DNA from: Rhizaria sp. SCN 62-66
Taxonomy: Eukaryota; Rhizaria, unplaced
Length of the DNA: 45,957 nucleotides
Reading direction: 5' to 3'
Assembly: GCA_001724265.1 (NCBI GenBank)
Contig: MEDY01000362.1
Coordinates: 1-45,957 of the forward strand
Made by a program: the position numbers and the translations under genes. Each line of letters opens with the position of its first letter. The stretch's first letter is position 1. This document shows positions 1 to 12,500 of this stretch, in pieces. The notes under the pieces were generated by a model. That model was not told the origin of the DNA, searched no databases, and saw nothing but the letters and a program-made list of their open reading frames with translations.

Positions 1-833
1 TAATTCGAATTATATTCAGATAACAGATACTTTAAACACAGAAAACACACACTTTAAAGACAGAATCCTTCTGTGTGTGTTCACAGAAAACACCACCCTT
101 GTATCCATAGCTTGGTAGGTCGTTGGGTGCCGTTTCTCTGTGGTTTTCTTGTGAGAGAGTCCCTTTATGTGACATCTCGCGCGTAACACAGCTGTACCTC
201 TGCAGATACCTTGCTAGGGGGTAACGCAAGACATGGCTTGTCTCAACGTTGCACCAGCTGCATTGTTGTCCGGAACACGTCTTCATTCTGCACGCAGGAG
301 CATTAAGGCATCAGCACTCCGCGCCTCAGTGGCGGTAAGAACGTTTTGTCTCAACTAGCAACGTCAACATGACGGGTCCGCGACGAGGTTTGTTAAGAGT
401 CTTTTTTTCATGTTGACTTCAGAGGCGACATTCTAACCTGTGCAGTTTCGGTCAATGCAGATTAACGTTCGCTGTCGAGCTGGAGTTTGTAGATCTAGCT
501 GAATTATGAACACAATCAGTGCGCTGTGCACATTTACTATCTAATTGGTGTTTTTATCGGTCTTAACGGTGCTACTCCTGAGATTGGTTTCTTTTTGACT
601 CATTCTCCGGAAAGCACGACTGCCCCACTACAAAACTCTGCTTAAAAACACCTAGTTGCACCCAATAGCATCACAACTAACACGGCTAGCGGCAATTAAT
701 AAAGATCACAACGTTGATGTTATTGAATTCCTTGAAAACACTGGTCGTTTACGTTAAATTCTGCATCCAACTAATTCCCTCCCATCCTCCTTCTCTGTTT
801 CCGTGCACCTTTTCCAACGTGTCCCGGCTCAGC
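1..833. other. Intergenic, no gene recognised
   Basis: This AT-richer stretch lies upstream of the B-box gene. The only open frame of any length (84 codons on the minus strand, 32-286) has no recognisable motif and unusual residue composition, so it is not called. Nothing else is supported. Confidence 0.5.
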
Positions 834-3823
834 ATGGCAAGTACACTCTCAGAATGTACATTTTGCGGTAGTGCCATTAGCACTCCTGCAGGGAGTCGCC
901 CTGCGCGCATCTGCGACGCCTGTTTTCAGGTCCGTGTTCATTTCCTTCCAGCCCACCTGCCCTGGTTTACCACACGCGCACCTCCTGACCGCCATTGACT
1001 TGACAAACATTCACAAAACCAAGCCGCATCTCCTCACTAGCTACCCACACGCCCATTTTATCTCTTAAACGCAGTCTGAGAACGAGCTTCGCGGCTCAAC
1101 CACTCCCGCAACAGCTAAGTCAGCATCGTCATCATCAGCTAGCTCAAGCCTCACAGCCTCTGCAGCCGCAGCAGCAACACAAACCGCGCGCACCCCCAAC
1201 GTATGTCATCTAGTTAAATGGACACGCCATGTTGCTATATCCACTAGAGCGCCCTTGTTGCTTGGAATGACAATTACCATCCCTCAGAATTCTCGCCCCC
1301 ACATCACTCACAGACTCGTTCGCTAAGCTTTGCCATCTGCTCGCTTCTCCGCACTCACATGCACCCACACAGTTCTGCCACAAGCACGGCGAGCCCGTGC
1401 CCTTGACGTACTGGTGCGACACCTGCTCGTCGGTCTTTTGCGCCCACTGTGGCGTCCTCAACGGCGACCACAGCGGCCACGTCTGCCGCACCGTCGCCGA
1501 CAAGCACGCCGAACTCCGCACCCACGCTGCCACGCTCACCCCGCGCATCGCCACACTGGCCGCGCAGCTCAAGGACGAGACCGCGCGTACCACCATGCTC
1601 CGCGACCGCGCTGAAGTGCTGCAAACCGAGCTGCAGATGCGCGCTGCATCGTTTAGCGAGCTCGCAGTTGCGCCGTACATCGCGCAGCTGGAGTTGCTCA
1701 AGACGTTCATGTCGCAGACGGCGGCGCGCGAGGCTAAGGCGCTGGTAAGTGCCAAAAAGACTCTCTCGGCCGTTGACGACTTTAAAGATGCTTTGAGCGT
1801 CGCCAGGTTACACCGTGTTCTGACCCGCCCGCCCGATGGTAGCAACAACAACAGCAACAACAACAACTGCAACGGCGGTTCAGAGAGTGGTGAAATGCGG
1901 ACTCTGGCCCGCACACCGTGGGCCACCGCGCGCGCCGCCTTTGAGGCCTCGCTTGCGGATGCTGTGGAAACGGTCACCCCGCGCACCGCCGTCTGCGAGG
2001 TCGACGTGCCGCTCTCCGCTCTGGCCTCGCCCGCGGCCGCTGTGGAGCTGGGCACGGCGGAGCTGTGCGGCGTGGCGTTCGTCTGCCGCGTCCGCCGCGG
2101 CTGCAGCTGCGGCACTGCGCCGCTGTTGCTGCAAACAAACCCGCAGAGCAGCGCATCCAGCGCAAGTGCCAGTGCCAGCGCCAGCGCCAGTGTCAGCGCC
2201 ATCGAGTGTGCCAGTGCGAGCGCGAGTGTTAGCGAGAGCGTTGCCGCTGCTGTAGAGGGCGCGGATGCGAGCCGCGCGCTCGCGCTCTGTGCCTGCGCAA
2301 TCGTGGGCGAAATCGAAGCGCGCACTGCGTCGGACGCCATTGCGCTGCGGTATAACGAGTGCGCGGCGCGTGTCAAGGCCGTTGCAGAGCTTATCGACAC
2401 TGGCGACGACGCCGACGATGGCGAAGACGGCAGTGGTCGTGCTTGCAGCAGTGCTTCAGTTACCAAGGATGTTGTGTTTGGCACGGTTTGCGCCGAGTTT
2501 GCGCTTGTTAACCCCCCTGACGCCGCCGCCACCGCCGCCGCTGCCGCTGGTGCTGCTGCTGTTGCTGCTGTTAACCAGGCTTTCCCCAAGTGCAATGTAC
2601 TCCTCACGGACCCGAACAAACGTGTTGCCGGAGTCGCGCTCGCTAAGTATGCTGATCTTAGCTCTGCGTACGGTCACAGCGGCGACGGCACTGCGAGTGC
2701 GGTGCGTGTCCGCTGCGCAATCGCGTTTCCTGACGTGTTTCACCAAGCGCGCGCGCTACAGCTGTGCGTGGACGCTATGGCGGTTGAGTTTGTTGCCGCG
2801 CAGCAGGCGCTGGCACAGGGCAGCGCTGCGGCTGAGATGGCGCTGGCGGGCAGTCGGCGGGAGACGCAGAAGATGCGGATCCGCGTTGAGATGATGGAGG
2901 AAATGCAACAGTTTGTTCGGTCAGAAGAGACAACACGAAAGGCGCTAATGAATTTTTTAAATGCGCATGTTGAAATCGTGCAAAGGGACGGCGGTTATTT
3001 TTTACGGTGCACCTGCACTTCGTCACGGTGTCAAACCTGGGGATCGCCACATTCTTCTGCGGTCCACATCAATGTTGAACCGTCGGCAACTGTACTGCTG
3101 AAACTGCAAGAAATCGCGCGCGAATGCGTCATTGCTGATGCCCGCAAAGCTTTAGACGAGCTGAAAATGACCTCCGATGTCATTATGATTGCACACTTGA
3201 GATCTCGAATTTTTACCCTTGTAATTCGGCCTGACGATGAAAATGCTCCTTCTAACGCTGCGCACTTCCGTACGGCTGCCGCTCAAACTCGTCTGTGTCA
3301 ACTGATTCACAAGTGCTATGCGCCCCCCAACCAATTTGCGTCCACTCTACCATTCATTACAATGTCAAAAGAGTGTAGCACAAGGCCGATAACAGTGCCC
3401 GTCGGAGACCTTCTTTATGGAGAGAACAGCCTTTTGTCAACAACTGCTGCCTCAGATCCAGATATTGTTATCGAACACGTGTATCCCAGCGGAACTGTGC
3501 TGATGTGCGCTCGCGCCGTGCCAAACTTTCAAGTCGTCAAACAAAGCGGTTCAGCCAACACGAACAACACGAATCTCGAAGGATGTGACAATCCCACTGG
3601 TACGTCTGACACGCCATGGTTCATTGTCATCGAGGCCTGTGCCGCAAAGCTCCTCCCCGGCGGCGCTGTCCCCGTCGGCCGTGTGATGTCGTGCGTTGAG
3701 GCACAGACCCCGGCTACTGAGGACTTTGGTGACGCGCCTTTCACCCCGTTTAACTCTGAGTGGACTCGAACGTATTGTCATGGTGTGACGAGTATTGCAT
3801 TTGCCAAGTTTTGGTCTCGGTGA
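834..3823 (+). CDS. B-box zinc finger and coiled-coil protein (TRIM-like, no RING seen)
   Basis: Three exons are inferred: 834-929, 1075-1200 and 1373-3823, giving about 890 residues and ending in TGA. Introns start GTCCGT and GTATGT and end CAG; all joins keep frame. Exon 1 carries a C-x2-C...C-x2-C knuckle (Cys8, 11, 27, 30). Exon 2 is a Ser/Ala linker. Exon 3 opens with an exact B-box: Cys76, His79, Cys89, Cys92, Cys97, Cys100, His107, His110. This is followed by a coiled coil (about 115-200), the order found in TRIM/RBCC proteins, but no RING finger precedes it. Then come Asn- and Ala/Ser-rich stretches, a second helical segment (about 540-620) and a C-terminal region (about 620-890) I do not recognise. 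B-boxes mediate protein interaction or oligomerisation; ubiquitin-ligase activity is not supported without a RING. A GTAAGT at 1744 could mark an alternative 63-nt intron. It converges on the transporter gene. Confidence 0.8.
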
Positions 3824-4253
3824 GTGCTGTGTTGTGCGTTACCCTCAGGTCTAGTCTTGCTTTCTGCCACTGGCAGTCCTTTACTTGTTGGCAGTCCTCT
3901 ACTTGTCCCATCTCAGCCGCATTTGTCGCAGCCGTAGTTGCGCGTCCAAGTGAAGCGATCTCAGTGGCAGCTGCAGTTACCGCCGTTGCAGTTCGAACAA
4001 GTCATTGTAAGCGATTCTTTGATGGATCTGCAATCTGTGAGCTTTCATCGTGCAACCTCAACACATTTTTTTAAATTAATATCCACAATGTGTATTTTAT
4101 CTTACAATGTTGACCACACAAACAAAAACATTACAAAAAAAACAAACACATTTTAAACAAAAACAAACGCAGTCTTTCCAACGACAACTCTGTTTCTTTC
4201 AAGAAGACTTTCGACGACTCAAACTTCACAAGACGTTATTTGTTTGCTGTCGC
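3824..4253. other. Convergent spacer
   Basis: This spacer lies between two genes that end towards each other (B-box + and transporter -). It becomes AT-rich with A runs around 4110-4170, as expected for shared 3' untranslated sequence. No gene is seen. Confidence 0.5.
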
Positions 4254-6760
4254 TCAGTACTCCTTGGGCGGGGGCACGACGAAGCGGTGCGCGAGCTTGG
4301 CTAGCGCGCGCGCCCAGCAGGGGTACGGCAGCGACCCGTCGGCCTCGGCCGTCACGACCTTGCTCTCACACTCACCTGCGCTGCCGCTGCGGGCACTGCC
4401 CACAGCCACAGCGGGGGCGGTCTGAGCGGCAGCGGCGGCCCTCTGCTGGTCTTGCTGCTGCTGGCGCACGTAGGCGTAGGCCGCGCAGCCGGCGATGGTG
4501 GCCACGGTGCCGGCAGCGGTGGCCGCCGAGACGTCGTTGCGGTACACGACCCAGCCCAAGAGCGACTGGAGGGTTGCCTTGGCCGTGCCGGAGACGTTAT
4601 GGGTCAGCGCCGAGGTGTACTGGAGCTGCAGCATGGTGGCCAGGGAGAGGAGGTACGCTGCCAGCGCGACGGCGGCGGCGGCGAGCCAGAAGGGCGCCGC
4701 GGAGGCAGCGAGGGGGGGGATAGCGGCCTTGATCCCGGGGGTGGCGAGCAGGACGAGGCCCAAGAGGGCCGTGGCGTTGGCGTTGACGTAGCCGACGAGG
4801 GCGGCGTTGGAGACCGGGAGCGCGGACATGGCGCGCTTGATCATGAGGGAGTACAGCGACAGGAGCAGGGAGCCGAGGACGCCATAGGCAAGGCCCCAGA
4901 GCGGGGCGCTCACGCTCACGCCACCGCAGCCAGTTACCGCGGCATGCGCAGTCGCAGCGGCGGCGGTGGACAGGCCGAGGTTGGTGGCGGCGGCAGAGAC
5001 GGCAGCGGCGACGGCCGGGAAGCGGGCCGCGGTGGCGGGGATGAGGCACGTGGTCGCAAGAGTGCGGACCTCTGTGAGGACCGTGGGGACGGCGCCGTCG
5101 CAGGCCAGCGCGTAGCCGCCGGCGATAATGAGGCAGCAGAGCGTTTCCTTAAAAGTGGGGCGGGCGCCGAAGAGGGCCGCGGCCAGGAGGATGTTGAATA
5201 CAACGGTCCAGGCGCGGGCAACCTATCGGAGTACGCGCAAACGATAAAATAGAGTAGATATAGCATGAGATAGAAGAGTTCTGGGGTGAAAATTGAATTT
5301 TCTTTTCAAAAGGTAAATAAATCAACATTAATCAACTCTCGAATCATGATATATCAATGTTATGAAAAACAACAATTAATAGAGAAATCGAGTTCTTTCT
5401 CTTCCTAGTTATACTGTCAACGTACTTGGTAGAAGGAGATGTGGACGTATGCGAGACAGAGGTTATTTGCGAGCAGCAGCAGCACAAACACAACCGACAC
5501 GGGCAGCGTGTGCAGCGCAGCGGGGAGCGACAAGTTAAGCCGCGGGAAGAGCTTAATGAGCGCAGGGCAGCCCGAGAACGAGGCGATGGCGCCCGCGATA
5601 GCGGTGAGCGCGACGGCGGCGACGAGCTGGGTCCAGGTGACAAACAGGGTCAGCTCGGGCAGCGCGGCCGTGCCGACCCCAGAGCCAGAGAGACCGGTGG
5701 CGCCAGTGAGGGAGGTTGCGGAGAAGAGGGCCTTGTTGAGGAAGACGACGAGGAGCGAGGTGACAAAGTAGAAGGCTACAACCGCGGCCACCGTAGCGCG
5801 CGGGGGCAGCGCCGACATGCACGACAGCGCGCGGGCAATGACGCCTCCGTGGTGGGGATCGGAGGAAAAAGGGCAGCCCGAGGCGGGAGCGTAGGCGGCG
5901 GGGTACGCGGCGGCGCTCGTGTCGAGGGTCAGAGACGCGATGCTACTGGCACTGCCACTGCCGTACGAGTGCGACTGAGACTGCGAGTGATAGGGCAACT
6001 GCGGCTGGGGCTTCGAAGGGGTGGCCGCGGGGGGACGCATGCGGAGGTGCTTCGCCGAGTAGCCCTCACCGCCACTCGGTGCAGCGGCAGAGCCCGTGTA
6101 GCCGGGAGTGTGGTTGTCGAGGTCCGAGTCCGAGTCGTTGGCGTCGTAGTCGCGGTCGTCATCGCCATAGAGAGGAGCCGGGGGCTGCTGCGAGCGCGAG
6201 CGAGAACGGGTCGTACGACCCGTAGCGGCGGCGGCGGCGGCGGTGGTGGTGGGGGCAGCGGCGGAGCCCTTTCTGGAGGTGGCATTTGAGATGCGGTAGC
6301 GGCCGCCGCGGGGGCCTTGCTCCTGCTCGGCCTCATCGTCGTCGTTGTCGCTGTCGGAGACGGGGAGCGCGGCGCGGGAGCGGGAACGGGATCGAGTCAC
6401 ACGGCTAGAGCCAGAGCCAGCAGATGCGGTGGCGGCTGAGGCGCGGGGGGGGCGGGCGGGGGTGGCGTCCTTGTTTTTATTCGCAGCGGCGGCGGCGGTC
6501 GCAGCCTTGGAGCGGGAGGCGGCCTTGCTGGGCGTCGGCTCGGGCTCGGCGGCGGCGGTGCGGCCGCGGGAGCTGGAGCGGTTGCGGGCAGACCGGGACG
6601 CAGCAGTGGCGGTGACGCGGGCGGGGGTGGGGGCAGAGGGACGCGCGCGGGAGCGGGAGCGGGAGCTGGAGCGGGTGCGTTTGGAGGCGGCGGCTTTGGA
6701 TGCGGCGGCGGGGCGCGCGGGGGAGCGGGAGGAGGAGCGGCCGCGGGGACGGGGAGGCAT
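4254..6760 (-). CDS. GDP-fucose transporter-like nucleotide-sugar carrier (SLC35C1 family) with long basic N-terminus
   Basis: Two exons (minus): 5426-6760 and 4254-5222, about 767 residues, stop TGA. The intron begins GTACGT and ends ATAG, joining in frame within a conserved helix (FYQ-VARAW). The C-terminal ~400 residues match the drug/metabolite-type SLC35C family: an FLNK helix start, NNLCLAYV before the splice, WTVVFN after it, and the diagnostic TSALTHNVSGTAK (about 648-660), which in SLC35C1 reads SPLTHNVSGTAK. The family moves GDP-fucose from cytosol into Golgi or ER lumen in exchange for GMP; exact substrate is inference. Odd feature: about 300 residues before the first membrane helix are Arg/Ser/Ala-rich with RSRSRS and acidic stretches, roughly doubling the usual ~360-residue length. 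The start at 6760 is the first ATG in the GC-rich frame; the frame stays open upstream without an ATG. Confidence 0.85.
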
Positions 6761-7458
6761 CTCTTTCTCTGCAGCTGCGACAGCGGAGGCAACAGCAACA
6801 GCAGCAGCAGAACAACAGCAGGAAAAAGTGTAACGAGGTGAACAAGTGTTAAATGTGTAGCATACGTAAGAATTGTGCTTAAACAGCGCGCCACAGAAAG
6901 AACAAAGCTTAGGAGACGCTAGTGAAGCGAAGATAAACATTGCGTGCCGAGGCCGACGATAACGGAGACTACTGAGGGACTTGAAACAAGAATTTCATGG
7001 CTTAAACATTCGGCTGTTGCAGAATAGTTAAAAGCAAAGATGTGCTGTCATAATTTAATACTATTCATGCTCATAAGAACTCCTGCCTTCGACTGCGTAA
7101 ACGTGCCACAAGCTCGATAATGTTCGCGCCCAAAGCTCGGCACACCATGCACCCACCGGTCAGCAAAGCCACGTTGCATAAATCATGAATGCTTTCTTGT
7201 TGATAGCCACCACGAAGCGTAACAAGCGCGATTCCTCAGTATGTGATTATACAATATGTGTTCTATTAATATCTATCATTATTATTTCCACTTGTGAAAT
7301 TATATCTCGTCATTGTGTTAAACTAGTCAAACAATCACGGCAACATAGACTCGATACTTAACGCATCAGTTACGCAGCAAGCTTTTCCTTCTCATAATTA
7401 CCTGAAACGTGCACGAATCACCGCATGCTTCACTATCTCTCCCTCATAGTTCAAATAT
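6761..7458. other. Intergenic spacer
   Basis: This is AT-rich sequence between the transporter start and the KDEL receptor stop, both on the minus strand. It should hold the transporter promoter and the receptor 3' untranslated region. No open frame or RNA gene is recognised. Confidence 0.5.
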
Positions 7459-8711
7459 TTACATAGGGAGAGACATCTTGGTGCCGTCGATTTGCGCCTT
7501 AAGGTAATACCAGAAGAAGTCGCAGTAGATGGCCGTCTGGACCAGGCCCGCAATCCACACGATCCAGTTGGAGTAGCCCTTTTCGGTGCAGAGGCGGTAG
7601 ATCCAGTTGAGCAGGTACAGCGCGCGGTAGCCGCCGAGGGCGAAGACGTAGTGCGAGGACAGGGTGTCGACGAAACCACCAGTCTCGCGGGCCTGTATTC
7701 CAGCAAGCCGAGACGAGACAGAAAACAAGTGAGAGAGAATGAGTGAGCGTGAAAGTTTGGGACACAAGAGTAAAATGAGCATAAATTGAACATCATGTAG
7801 TACTGTTCCATCATATGACTTAATAGCACAAATATATGTTGTTTTAGCTTTCTAGCAATAGCAACAAATGCAGTATAAGCCAGCAAATTGTTGCTGTTGT
7901 TTGAAACACGAACCCCAACACCTAACAAATCACCGAAAACATAAACCGCGTTTAAATCACTGCAATTGCGTTGAATACGCCGCAATTAAGAGAGATATAG
8001 AAAGAGAGAGTGTTTGTGTGACGTACGTGCTTGTGGACGACGATGAGCTGAGGGATGATGGCGACGGCCTCGAGGTAGATCGAGAAGGTCCAGAGCACTT
8101 CGAACACCGAGAGCTGCTCGTTAACGAAGCAGGCGAGCAGTAGCGAAGGCACGATGAGGAAAAGGACGTTGAAGTCGTCGAACGAGGGGTCGTAGGTCTT
8201 GCAGTACGGTGACTGAAACTTCATGACGTAGATGATGACGAGGGAGAGAGTGATGAAAACGACCTTCATGACCCAGTTGTACAGGGAAGCAAAGTTCCAG
8301 AACAGGTCGATGTAGCGCGTGAGGAACACGAGTGCGTACAGGGCCTAAAGGGGATCCGGTTGTGATTAGGAACAAAGCAGCGGAAGGGTTAGTATGACGA
8401 CACGAAAGAGAAACAAGTGCAATGAAATGAGGAGCAAAGAAGGGGTATATGTGAGCCTCATAATTCAAAACTAATGTTATAGTGTTAAAACTAGTTCACC
8501 TGTGTGCTAGTAAGAAAAAGTGCCGAGGAATAAAGATATAAGCGAGATATCTTAAAATAAAGGAGTTGGTTGAAGGAGTGGTGTGTTTAAGACGGACCTG
8601 AGTCTTGAGCGAGACGCCTTTGACAGAGCGGGTCGAGTACATCTTGAGGAGAAGAATAAAGAAAGACGCGAGGTGAAGAAGATCACCCGCGTAGCGGAAC
8701 ACGTTGAACAT
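7459..8711 (-). CDS. ERD2: ER lumen protein-retaining receptor (KDEL receptor, Erd2)
   Basis: Three exons (minus): 8598-8711, 8027-8344 and 7459-7692, giving 221 residues and stop TAA. Introns start GTCCGT and GTACGT and end TTTAG and ACAG. The family binds escaped ER proteins through their C-terminal KDEL/HDEL signal in the Golgi and returns them in COPI vesicles. The sequence shows the seven-helix family signature throughout: MFNVFRYAGDLLHL at the start, SLKTQ-ALYALVF across the first splice, RYIDLF, YCKTYDPSFD, and SHYVFALGGYRALYLLNW near the end. Length is normal (family about 212-220). The linker before SHYVFALGG is atypical and the C-terminus ends KMSLPM. The start is the ATG at 8711; the upstream frame has no aligning sequence. 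Confidence 0.97.
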
Positions 8712-9552
8712 GGTGGCAACGGTGGGGGCAGTGCAGCAGCAGCCAGTCGAGTTTGCGAACGGGAGCTTGAGTGAGGGTGAAAAGCTTGGTCTATATAAAG
8801 GCAAAGAGTATTAGCAAGAGGACAATAAAGTTAGCCAAGAGTGAAGATACAAAAGGGAAGAAGTCTTGGTATGAAAACAGAGCTAAAGAGAGACAGGGAC
8901 GGGAGTTGGAGGTTGATTAATGGGAAGCCAAGGTGACGTTGCTGGGTTTCAAAGGACGAAGGTGAAGCTCGACCAAGACGGCACTCTATGGGCGTCAAAA
9001 ATGAAGAATCCAAGCATACTTGTTGTATATTTCCCCTAAATCTCACTAACAGTGTGTACTGACGAGCGCAAGACCATGATCTGGCTGTGTCAGCAGCCCA
9101 CAGCAATAGATCACCTGGACGACTGTGAGCTCCGGTTGGTCGAGTCAGTGATCAAAAAGTGACCGTGTACAGTGCCATTTGGTCAAAACTGGAGAAGGCT
9201 AAGCCAAGCCGCCCCCTTGGCTCGGGTCTGCTCGGGGATCAATATCTCCGTTCCCTCATCGTCAAACGCGTCATAAATGCTTGAAATAGTGCATACCCGT
9301 GTTATTATATCTTGCCCAAAACTTACCACTGCTAAAAATGCCTGCTTCCCCTTCAAACTTGCCACTCCAACAGTCGCTTAGGGTTCCTTTGTGTGGCAGC
9401 TTAAACGCAGTACCCCCCTCTGCTTATCCCCTTCCAGCGGCGGCTTCTTTCCACCTCCGCAGCCGGAAACGCGCGTGCGGGCCCTGTATTTTGGCCTTTC
9501 AGCCTGTTGCCTGGTTTTTGCGCTCTCACCTCGCTTCCACGCCTCTGCCTCG
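8712..9552. other. Divergent intergenic region
   Basis: This separates the KDEL receptor (-) from the prominin-like gene (+) and must hold both promoters. The reading frame of the plus-strand gene stays open back to about 9391, but only from a GTG; its first ATG is at 9553. No separate gene is recognised. Confidence 0.5.
8790..8800 (-). promoter_or_regulatory. Possible TATA element of the KDEL receptor gene
   Basis: On the minus strand this reads CTTTATATAG, about 80 nt upstream of the receptor ATG at 8711. It is a candidate core promoter element by composition and distance only; no transcription start is known. Confidence 0.25.
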
Positions 9553-12500
9553 ATGGGTTTCCGTCCCTGGTCCTTCGTGGTGGCCCTCGCTGTGGCCGTC
9601 TCACTCGCCGCAGCCACTGCAACTGGTTCTGCGCCGCCGCCTGGTGTGACTGCCCCGCGTTGGGAGATGCACTCTGTTTCCACCGCTCCCAATTCTTTCC
9701 TGGCCAGCTTCTCCCCTCTGCTCGTCTCGGTGGCGTCCACCCTCACTGCGCCCTTCACCACCGCTGCCGCCACCGGCAACACTGCTACTGATGCTTCATC
9801 GTCGCTGTCTTTCGCTGACTCCGTCGCTGCTGCCGCGCACACCAAGCACTCCCGTCCCCCGCGCCCCGCCCGTAGCAACTTTGCTGCTCAGGCCATCGCG
9901 AACAACGCTAAGACGAACCATGCTGTTGAGAGTGGATTCTCTTTACAATCCATCGCCGTCTCCGCCGTGACGTCCATGGCCTCTCTCTCCGCCTCCGTTG
10001 CCTCCACCCTGGCTTCGACCCGCGCTTCCTACTCTGAGCCCGCTCCCTTGCGCGCCAAACTCGTGACCGACGACATCAACTGCTCCGCGGGCCTCTGCCG
10101 CAGCGGCATTAACGTGCTGCATGACTCCCCGCGTCCGTACTCGAACGGCCAGACACACATCCCCATGTCGCTCATCGAGATGGACTTTTCCAGTTCTGAC
10201 TCCACGAATTACCTCACGGGACTCGCGGTCATCGGTGCCGGTATCCCTCTGCTCTTCGCCATCCTGACCATCATCTCCTGCTGCTCCTTCTGTTGTGCCC
10301 GCTCGTGCTGCAACTGCTGCGGCCAGCGGGTCGCCACACAAAAGTACTCGGCCAAGTCCGTCTTTTGGGTCAAGGTCGGCCTTGCAGTCTGGCTTGCTGC
10401 TATGATCGTCGTCACCGTGCTCGCGGTGTACCTCAACCACGCCATGTCCTCGGGCCTCAACGCCACCGTCGACGCCGGTGACGCGACGGCCTGGCACATC
10501 GAAGCCCTGTCCTCCTCCGTCGCCGCCGTGGCCGAGCCGGTCCGCATGCGCGCGGACCAGCTCGCTGCCGTCGACGCCATTCTCACGTCGCTGCCTCTTA
10601 CCGCCGAGGCCGACGAAGTGCGGACGTGCTTCAGCGCCCACTCGTCTCCGGTGCTCAACGCGCAGGGCACGGCCGCCGTAGCCGTCCGCAGCGTCCCCGT
10701 CTCCGCCGCGGCCCAGCTGAGCGGTCTCCCGCAGGCCGCCGCCGCGCTCACGCCGCCCGCCCGCGCCGCCGCAGCCCTGCTGGCCTCCCGGTCAGATCTC
10801 TACGACACGAGTGCGGGCACAGCCGCGCAGCGGTTCAACCTCGCCAGCTCCGTGCTCTACGATGTCAAGACGTACAACGTGCTCGCCGTGGTGAACACCA
10901 CCAACGCCGCGGCGTTTTTCGACAACGCCGCCAACGCAGCGCTGCGGGCCCGGATCGGCTCGGCCCACGCGCTCACTCTGGCGGCCTCGCTCGACGCGCC
11001 GACCACCGAGGCGCCGTCGAGCGGGTCCGTGCGCGCGTACTCGAGCCTTATCACAGCGCTGAAGAACAACGCCAACGTGGACCCGAACTACGTGCAGACG
11101 GCGCTTGCCGGCATGTCGTCGGCGTCCCCGCTGGATAAGGGCACCTGTGACACGGTTGTGTCAAAGCTCACCGCTATCAAGGCCCTCTACGACGCCGTCA
11201 CGGCTGTGGAGACGAATTACCTGGGCAGTGAGTCCTCGTCGACCTGGGTGCGCGCCACCTTCTCCCCCGCTTATACGACCCTGTGGCAGTCCGCCGATAT
11301 CGCCGACAAACAGCTCAGCGCGACGCAGACCGCCGCCGTTGACGCTAACACTGCCGTCAAAGCCAACGCGCGCGCCGTCCTTATCGCGCTCGAGCGGCTT
11401 GACTTTTCCTCCGACGCCACGCAGTTCCCTTTTGCCGCCGCTGTCGTCCGGGCCGTGGCCACGCTGCGGGCCGCGCTCATGGCCGTCGACTCGCACGCCA
11501 CCACGTTCACTACGGCCATCAGCACGTTCAACACCGAGCTGACCAACTTGCATGACTCGTCGAGCGGCGCGACGCTGATCGACAACCCGCTCAAGCAAGG
11601 GTTGGACACCGCCGCCGCGGCCCCGGCTGCCAACATGGCCGCTGCCGACTGCATGCCCGACTCGCTGGGGACCATTCAGACTGCGGCCGCCGCGCTGGGG
11701 TCGATGCCCAGCCCGCTCGACACGACGTTGCAGCCCGCGCTGCCGGCGCTTAAGGCCCAGTTCGCGCTGGCGGCAGCCTGGGACGACGCCCTCACCGCGT
11801 TCGCCAGGGCTGTCACTGCGGCGCAGACGGCGCTCGCCAGCGCCAGCGCCAGCGCGGCGGCATCCAAACGCAACTACACCCAAATGGCGGCGTCGACCCA
11901 GGCGATGGGTATCCAGTTGAACACCAGCTCCGCCAACGCAGTGGCAGTTGACGCGGCGGCCGCGGCGGCTACGCAGGTTGTGACTGCCGCGCGGCTTATG
12001 CTCACGCCGACGCTGCTGGCCGCGTACAACACCACGTACAGCGTGCTGTCGAGCGCGCTGACGGCCAGCACCACGGCCTTGTCGGCGAGCACCGCGCTGA
12101 CTTCCGTCAACACCTACTTCACCGACGTCATGACGGCCGTGACGGACGTGCGCAGTGCGCTCACGGCCACGGCGTCGCACGTCGCGGCCACCCTGGCGGC
12201 CGTCGACTGCACCCGCGCGGCCACCAGCGGCGGCGACGGCTTCGCGGGCGTGTCGTCGGTCTCTCTCTCTGTGCTCGCCTCCAGTACGGGCGGGCTGCGT
12301 CTGCTGGTACCCTTCACTGCTACGGGCGCGCAGACCGGCATCACCAAGACGGCGACGGCGCTGACGAATTTCTCCTCCGCAGTTGCCCAGTTTAGCTCGC
12401 AATCGCCGTCGCTGTCCGCGTTGTCGGACGCGGCGACTGCGATGGCGCCCTTTTCGGCCGACGCACTGCCCGCAAGCCCCACGTCGCTGGCGAGAGACGT

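Noticed and set aside
32-286. 84-codon Cys-containing minus-strand frame at the left edge
   Set aside because: No motif, no splice context and no similarity to anything recognised; chance is the simplest explanation.
1744-1806. Possible 63-nt intron in the B-box gene starting GTAAGT
   Set aside because: The frame is open through it and the donor does not match the window's GTACG/GTATG type; kept as coding but noted.
1210-2619. Long antisense open frames opposite the GC-rich genes (for example 469 codons here, others within 9.4-14.6 kb, 20.7-25.3 kb and 44.4-45.6 kb)
   Set aside because: They are shadows caused by GC-biased codon use; they give Ala/Arg/Gly-rich or repeat-only translations and overlap well-supported genes.
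9391-9552. Upstream extension of the prominin-like frame
   Set aside because: It begins at GTG, not ATG, and would bury the signal peptide that starts at 9553.
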